From NCBI RefSeq assembly GCF_037975245.1, contig NC_092568.1, forward strand, positions 38,654,501 through 38,718,500: a stretch of 64,000 nucleotides of DNA, in the 5' to 3' direction. Below are positions 48,001 to 57,000 of this stretch, piece after piece. The DNA comes from Apostichopus japonicus (lineage: Eukaryota > Echinodermata > Holothuroidea > Aspidochirotida > Stichopodidae). The position numbers and the translations under genes were made by a program. The stretch's first letter is position 1, and the number at the start of each line of letters is the position of its first letter. The notes below the pieces were generated by a model, which had not been told where the DNA came from, ran no database searches, and saw only the letters and a program-made list of their open reading frames with translations.

Positions 48001-51000
48001 TGTGTTAATTGGCATAGACATTCAACATAGATATATACCTAGATCCAACATGTTGAAACTTTCAGTGGGATGCCATTATCCATGCTTACAATATATGCAT
48101 ATAATTCTGTTCCTGTGTTATGCAGAACATAAAACCGAGACACACAGACAGTATGCATAGAGAGTTCAAATGGAGATATTCCTTTGTTCATTCAGTTGGA
48201 TCCCAAATATTCTAAATCCTGTATGTGTGGTTATGCATACTGGAATACAGCAGGGCACTATTTGATGTGTTGTTGACACATCTGTGAAATGTTGACAGTA
48301 ACAAGCAGAACATCAAACAGACACAAGTGCACCCTTAGCTTCAGGCCTGATCGGAACCTCTTTATATGATAAATTAGTATGTACAGACAGTTTCTATGTC
48401 CTTATACGCTACACTCTTTAGAAAGATTTCCAGTGATTAAAGTTGATTGCATATTCTCGTAGAATGTGGAATAGATAAAGCAACAAGAATATTACAGAAG
48501 ACAAATAAAGCCTCTGAAGAACATCTATACAATGCGGAGGACATCACAGACCATCTGGCGTGATCCACTTCAGGAGAAAGTTGGGATTTATCCTGTCAAA
48601 ATAGGTTACATTCAATCAAATGCATCTCAAGTTATGGACAATTTTTGGTTTTTGATGATAATCGTAACCTTTGCATTCATGATGGCGTATGTGTGTAAGT
48701 GTGAGCAGGTGTGTTATTGGGCAGACCTCGTGCTTGGTGTGTAGAAGTACCACATTGAGTACAAGAAGCCTATTGTTTTCAGTGAAGGTCAAAGTCCATT
48801 TGGGGTCACCAGGGGTCAAGTTGTGCAAACCCTGTAAACACGATATCTCAAGAAGTGAAGCTTGGGCAAACCTCATATTTGGAGTGTAGAAATACCACAT
48901 TGAGTACAAGAAGCCTATGGTTTTCGGTGGAGGTCAAAGGTCATTTGAGGTCAACATATCCCAAACATTAACTTCACTCTCCTTTTACCTGTCTCTCTCT
49001 TCACTAACGCACCTTCCTAAACATAGGGAGCCTGGACAATTGTACCACATTGAGTACAAGAAGCCTAATGTTGTGGGTGGAGGTCAATGATCTTGAGTCC
49101 ACCCGGGGTCAAATTGTGAAAACCATGTTTTACACAATATTCCAACAAAGACAGATGTCATATTTAGTATATTGATGTATCTATCACATTAAGATATTCA
49201 GAGACTACACAACGATTCTTAGCCTGACCATTGCTACTTATTAACACAATGTATGAGAGAAAATATGTTGATATTGAAGGTATTCCAAATTTGCAGCACA
49301 ATAAATGTAAAATGCTGTATTCTGTATTGGAAATGCCTCAGATATGAATTCACTAATCCATTTATCAATAATGCATTTTCTGCAGTTTGCTTGTGTTTAC
49401 TAACATATTTGGTCTCCAGGGTATATTTCTTACTGGAAGTACTGTATTTCATGCCAATCTTTGAATTCATCAGACATGTGGGAACATCATTTGAGGGCAA
49501 TAGGGTTAAAAGTCTGAAAATCAAAAATAAGGTTCAGAAGTAAGCTTCAAAAGGAAAGCTTGGGTGAACTTCATATTATTTTGATATGTAGCTCTACATT
49601 GCTGCAAGAACCTTGCTGTAAACAAAAGGGAAAAAGTTTAATACCTTGAGTGCAGTGTTACATTTTCAAATATGCCGTGGCAAGGTATCACTCAGCCTAT
49701 CGGCATTCTGGGTAATATTTCTCACAATGGTAATTGTTTTTTTTCTTTGTAGCTACCTTCGACTCTCTATGGACCAATTTAATCGCAGTACTAATGATTT
49801 GATCAGACACATGGCTAGGAAAGCTGATGGTAAGACCACAGTCAGAATGCTGGATGAGCTCTCTAAAGTTACGATGGATGTCATAGCAAAGGTAAATTTA
49901 AAAAGTGTTAGTGCATGTTAATTTTCATTTGACTTGCAAAGAAAAACATATGCTATAGCATGATTCTTTACAAGGTGGGAACTCACAGCATGTTTCAAGC
50001 TGATCAGATTAATGTCCTAGATGAAAGATTCTATGCAAGGTAACCACAAACATTGATTGTTCTGTTCAACCAGAACAAGTAACTTATTCTCACCTTCCAT
50101 GGATATTATATATACTGTATATTCACTTCGCACATGTCTGAGCAGAACATGAAATGTAATAGCTAGTGAAGTTGGTGTTAGACCATTTAGTTATACCAAT
50201 CATTTCTCAAGTACAGCCAAACATGGATATATATTGCTTAACAAAATCTTGGGGGTTGCTCACATGCACAGAGATCAATTGCAGCAGTCCAGATCACAAG
50301 CAGCTCTTCAGAGTTCTTAGTAATAGACAAGGATAGATATTTTCAATACTGTGTAATAGATGGATTTTCCCAACATTGTGATATTGACAATTTTTCACTT
50401 ATACAGAGGAATAAAGTTGGTCCACAGTGTGGGAGAAGTCAAATTGGGAGTTTAAGCCAGTTTAACACTTTTGATTTGTTTGATTGCTGACATTCAATTA
50501 GAGAATGATCAACTAAGTGGTAATTAATTAGTTTGCAATTAGTTTCTTCAGGTTTGTACAGGTTTTCTTTGATCACCACCAGCCAACAAACAGCAGTATC
50601 AAAACTTATGTACTTTGTGCTTTGTGTGTCATCATCACATTATTGTGAGGCAATTATTAAAAGGAATATGTTTAAGTAAAAGCTGAGCAACCATGGTATG
50701 CATCTGAATTTCATAATTAATGATATATGTCCCTCTAGGTTGGATTTAACTTTGACTGTGGGTCATTCACCAATGAGCACTCTGAGTTCAATGGAGCTGT
50801 GAAAACTGCCTTGAAAGGTTACTCATTCTTTCTTCGCAATCCTTTGCAAAAGGTAAGTTTTCTGAATGTATTGTGTAATATTGTGTGTTATTATAGTCTT
50901 ATCAATGTACTGTTCACAACAACTGTGTTTGACTGCATATGGCGCACTATATTTAAAAGTTTTCTGATTATTTCTTGCTAGTGAGAAAATCGTTTAACTA

Positions 51001-54000
51001 GTTTTACCAATATGTGGGCAAAGTATGTTTGATTCAATGTCAACCATTTGTGTCATCAGCAAAGAGACTATAGAGCTGAATGATTGGGGGTTACATTTTG
51101 TTTATCATTTATTTTTGCAAGAAAGACCCATGGTCCCAAAACAGAACTATGTGGAACCCCAGTAACGACATCAAATAATAGGAAAAGGTATTATTTACAT
51201 TTAGTTACACAGAGTTCCATTATTTTGTCTTCTCCTTTTATTTGTTTTTTATTTAGTATTCGTTCAAAGCTGAAACCATTGCTCATAAGAAGAAAGTGCA
51301 ATCATCCATCAAGTTATTGAGGCAAACTGGAGAACAGATTGTTAAAGATAGAATTGAGAATATGAAGAAAGGAGAAACTGGATCACCCAATGATATTCTC
51401 AGCTACATACTGAAGGCAACAAATGGACTCACAGATAAATCGTTTGGAATGACAGAAGTGGTTGATGAGTTTGTGACTTTCTTTGTGGCAGGTAAATATT
51501 TAGTAATGTGTGATGTCATTGTGAGTGTGATCAACAACATTTCTACATTATAATTATGCGAGTAGAACCTAGAACCCATTTTAGAAAACTGCGTTTGTCC
51601 TGCAACTAGGATATTCAAAATTCTTTTGGTTTGTTAACAAAAACAAGAAGGTTAAAAATCTAATACTAGTAGAGATTGCTCTTAATACTTGACTCAATCT
51701 GATATGAGCATAGCATGATTTTGTGTCACTGCAGTTTTGAACACAGCCAGTCCTTTTCAATAGATCTCTTTGGGCAGCCGACATTGGCTCAAAGACACAA
51801 ATGTAACAGAAAAATTTTCTTCATCAAATTGTCAGCCAGCAAAATTATGCCCTGCACCACTTTACTGATATTTCTTTGAGGTACTTTGCATATTGAATAT
51901 TCATGTAAAAAGAGTCATGATAACACCATCCAGTCTATTAAAATTGATCCGATGACATGATAACGATATCATATTCCAGTGGCTGTCGAACTGCATCTAT
52001 ATTTGGGGACCAAAGTTACACTCTAGATACGATTTTTTGAAGGTCAATGAAATTCGCCAGGCAGAACTTCTATTATATCATATTGGCTTATAAAGTTTTC
52101 TTTTAAAATTGTGTATTTCGCTTGCCCTTGATTCAATTGTAATGCAGCTTTTAATGAAGTCTCTAAGTTACAAAACTTCTTCAAACTACCTTTGTCTTTT
52201 ATTTACAACAATTTCCCTGGATAAAATAATCATTGTTTACATTTATAGAAACTATATACATTTTTAGGTTAAGAAGCAGTACTGATACATTCCTACTTGA
52301 ACTTCAAATTTAAAAATATTCTGCAAGAAAGCATGCTCTCAATATGTGGTTCTTACCAGTGGTACAGAAAACTTGGGAAATAACTTCTACCTTCAAAATA
52401 CTCCTTTATTTACTTTAACAGAGCTGTAGATGTTACTAATTAGGGTCAGCACGAACACTCATTAGTTGTTCTTGTTCTTCTGTTTTTTTTCAGGCATGGA
52501 AACCTCAGCTAACACCCTCTCAACAGTATTTATGCATTTACATCAAAATAAAGATGTCATGGAAAGGTTTGATTTCTTCATTGAGACCTTCAGTTTACCT
52601 GTAATGGCCTTTTTTTTTCATGTCAACGGTTTTGTATGAACATTCTGTTCTAGCAGTTTAAAACTTCTACTATAATTTCTTCTCATGTTTGCTGGATCCA
52701 AGAAAAGGTTGTACAGTAGTTGAGACAAGGGTGAATTACCATCTATCATTAAAGTTGATGCAGATAAATATAAATAATAGCAGTTAATTTCGCAAAGTCA
52801 ACTTACAGTTAATTGTTGGATTTGTCCAAGAATCAAGTAAATTGATCTTGTTTAAATTCCTCAAACTTGTTCTTGCTATTTTGCCACGCAAGTCAAATTT
52901 ATAACAATCATCTAATTCATGTATATGTAATGCACATTTAATTTGTCATTTAAAATTGTTTAATAGATTACAGCAAGAGGTGAAAACAGTCATTGGAGAA
53001 AGAACTTCCATTAAGTTTGAGGATCTGGGAAAACTGGAATATATGGGAGCAGTAAGTGACTATTCTTCTAAAATATCTTGTAAATATGATTAAAGTATCG
53101 CTTTCAGAAGAAAGCTTTCATGTGAAATCTAAAAGTATTGGCCTTCATGATAAGTGTTTACAACTAACATTAGTTTTTAATGTGTGTCTCTCTTAGTCAT
53201 AACTGAACAGAAGGCAAAGGAGATGTAGAAATTTATTGAAATGTCACAATGATATGTCAACTGGTTACTAGCTAACCATAACAACAACAACAATACATGA
53301 GCCTGTGAAGTGATCACCATAATGGAGGTTTGTAAGATTGTTTAATGCAACTAAACAGTTAAACATCACAGTATCTCAGCCTACACTTCAGTAACTCTAG
53401 TAAACAGAAAGACTCTGTGGAGTGTTGATCTGTAAGTTTGTGGCAGTACAGGATGGGAGCAGTAGACCACATATTCTATTTAGAAGAGTGGACACTGGAA
53501 ATAAAATGCATGACATTAACAAGAGGATATAACATAGGGCTACTGGCAATTTGAGCAGCATAAACAAATCTTGATCTAGAAAAAAAAACTTTACATATTG
53601 TAGCTGTATAAGTATTAAGATGCTCCTTAAAGATGTTACCTTGTGGTCTCTTCAATGCCAATTGGCATTGTGGTTAAGGCAGTGGACTTGTGATCTAAGG
53701 ATGACAGGTTCAAGGCATTTTATCTCCATTGCCCCTCTTCACCCAGGTGAATAAATAGGGACTTGCGAGGTAACTTGTAAATATAGTTGCGAGCGCTGGT
53801 TTGTGGCAGCACCCTATGGGAAGTCCCCGGGCGGACACATGGTTGTGGTGCACTGTGGTGCCCCAGGAGAGATTGATTGAAATGTGCACATTTTGGTGTG
53901 TAGGTGTGACAAGGTACCGATGACCAGGGTTAAGTTGTAAAGTCATGTGAAAGGTTCCAGAACAAGACTGTAAACCTAAATAATAAATCATTATAATTAT

Positions 54001-57000
54001 TGTGAAGAAAAATAATATCATCAGTTTTAGTTTTCATGGATACCTCTTGATTATCCAACCTGCAAGTTATATATCTCAATTTTACTTGATGAGGCAACCT
54101 TATTTACGTTAGCCAACTTTGGCAACAGCATCTTTGACAGTTCACATATTTCTTTGTGATGTATCAGGTTATCAAGGAGACATTGCGGGCCTCTCCACCT
54201 ATAGGAGGGACAGGGAGAGTTTCCAGTAATGACGTTGTGGTCAATGGATATCTCATACCTAAAGGAAGTGAAGTGATTGTGAGTTTCAAGTTACATGGAA
54301 ATTGCATATGTTTATGATTATTCACTGTATCACTAAGTTTCAAATTTAATATAATTACAAATGAATTTTAATCTTGATCATTCCTCATATTGCTTATAAA
54401 CATAATGAAGCTTTAGTGAAGTGTAACAGAATCTGAAAAATGGTTGACATTCCTCCTATTTTACTTACTGACAGTCAAGGGGAAGTTACATATATAGGCT
54501 TGTAAATCAGTTTATTAATTCTTCATCACCAAACAGTCCTGAACTGAAGAAATTAATTAAGTTCATTCCCACATTGTACTATCTATTTCATTATTCAAAT
54601 CTGCTGGAAAGTTAAATATGGTTAAGAATTACAACCAACTCCTTTGTGGCAAGTATCCTCTCATTAAATTGTACAACTATTTAAAGAAGTTCACTCTACC
54701 TGTTTTATATTTTTGCTTTTATTTACTTGCAGATAACAATCTGTATCGAAAAGATGGAGGAGTACTTCCCCGACCCCAATGATTTCAGGCCAGAAAGATT
54801 CCTCCAGCAAACAATGTAAGTACTCTCATCTGATATGATTTTCACTCTTATTGCTTTTGTTCATTCTGTATTTCTTGCCAGAGGCCAAAACAGAAGTGCA
54901 TTTGACACCTGCTTGTAAAAATAGTAACTCAAAAAGACCTTTGTACTTCATACATCCTTTTGAGCACCCTATGCTTTGCTGTGAAGGTCAAAGGTTATTC
55001 AAGGTCATAAGAGGTCAAAGTCTGAAAACTTTGCTAACACAATGTTTTATAAAGTACATCTTTGTTGAACTTCATTCTTAGTACCCTAGAGAACCCTATT
55101 GAAATTGGTAGAGGTCAAAGGTCACATGAGGTCAACAGGTGTCAAAGTCTGTAATCCTTGCTAACATCGAAAATAAAGCTGCAATTAATCTGTGAGTTCT
55201 CTGATTTACCAAGTTTCCTTATGGTGAACATACTTTTGGCCAATTCAGTTCAGTATAGTTTTGCGAAGGTCTTCAACAATAGGTCTTCAACAGTACAAGC
55301 AGTCATCCGGGAAATGAATCTGCTTCCAATAGTTGAAACTCTTGTGTTGCTTGCTGTAAACACACACAGAGGCCTTATCAGTTTTCACACTGAGCTTTAA
55401 AGGGTGAACAGGTTATCTCAAATGGTCTCAAAATTGGTCTTATTTGTGATGATTTATACAAGGTGACTTTGGCAGTAAGTTGTATAAAGTTGTCACATAA
55501 CTCTCATTCATTAATAACAATTATTGAAGGGATAGTTGGTGGCAGAGCTGATTTACTGTTTCAAACTTTGTAAAAGAAATGTCTATTTGCAACAACAACA
55601 ACAAAAACAAAAATTGAGCACAATTCTGTACTAAAAGGCACATTCTTAAATTGAGAACTATCTATAAACAACAACTGGCAAAGCAAATTTAATATGTAGA
55701 TAAACTTACAAATGATAGCTCAGAAAACTCAAATGATCCATCTACACAATAATCCTTAACATCTGAATCGGTGATACACAGCCATCACCTTTACATCTGA
55801 TTGAACACTGAAGCTATTAGATTGGGTAATCTCAAGGAATACCACAGTGAAGTGTGAAGTAGATGTAGAATGTCTGTTTGCTACACAGAACATCTATGTG
55901 TCTGTTATTACATAGGAAACTGTTCGTTCTGGATATTCAGAAATTTTAATAAAATCATGACTGTAAAATCCCTTACCAGTGAATAAAATGGTTGATGTCG
56001 CCCACAAGGGAGTGTTCAAAATAAGAGTTTAAAATCTCTCTTCTCTGGATCTCTCTTAATTCTTGGACAAATTTAACTCACTTGCTCTACATAAGTCAAA
56101 TAATTATTGGAAGTATTGAGTAAACTGTAAGGAATCAAGGCAAGGAATCAGAGCTGGTGTCCACAGCTGGTCTCATAAGCGTACGGGACCATTTCAGTTT
56201 GGGGGGGCAGAACTTTTTGTGCCCGAAAGTTCCCATGACACTATCTAAGCGGAGCGCCACCATCGGTTGGCGCGTAGCGTACAAGAAAATTTTTGGCAAA
56301 CAATGCCTCTCAGATTGCCGGAAACGGCACTTCTGAGGCCTTGCAAGTTGCATCTAAACATTCTTTATTTTATAATCTCACGTTTTAGAAATTTACACTT
56401 CCCCAAAAATTTGGTAAATTAGAAGAAGAAAATATGGTAACATCACTTTTAAGGGGAAAAATGGGACAGTATATTTTTTAAGCTCCTATTTAGTTACCTT
56501 ATTTATTATTTTAACACAGTACTCAGCTACCTCTAGAAAAACATACATTAATTCTTCAACGACACGTAGGCCGAATAATGTCGCTGTGTCGGGTGAGACT
56601 GCAATTTGTCTCACAAAAAAGTATAAAATATAACAAAGAATATGATAAACCTGTACTTCTAGGCTTGTAGGCACTCCCCCCCCCCCCCCACCATCCATGA
56701 AAAAGATTTTTTTTTTATATACACTCATGTTGGGGATGTCCAGGTCAAGGGCGGCGGGAGCTCTTTTAATCTGGGGGGGGGGCTACCGACATCAATGGGA
56801 ACTTCGCAGAAATTCGATTGGACTAATGCAGCCTTATTTTTAGTACCCTTTATAACTCTTATTGTATTATCTTATTTGTGTATACACATCACTCCATCAA
56901 CCCCCCCCCCCCAAGGAAAATATGCATACTAGCACTGCAATATCCAATGCGCAAATTGGGAAACAAGGAACAAGTTTTCTATTGAGACAAAATGAGGTGA

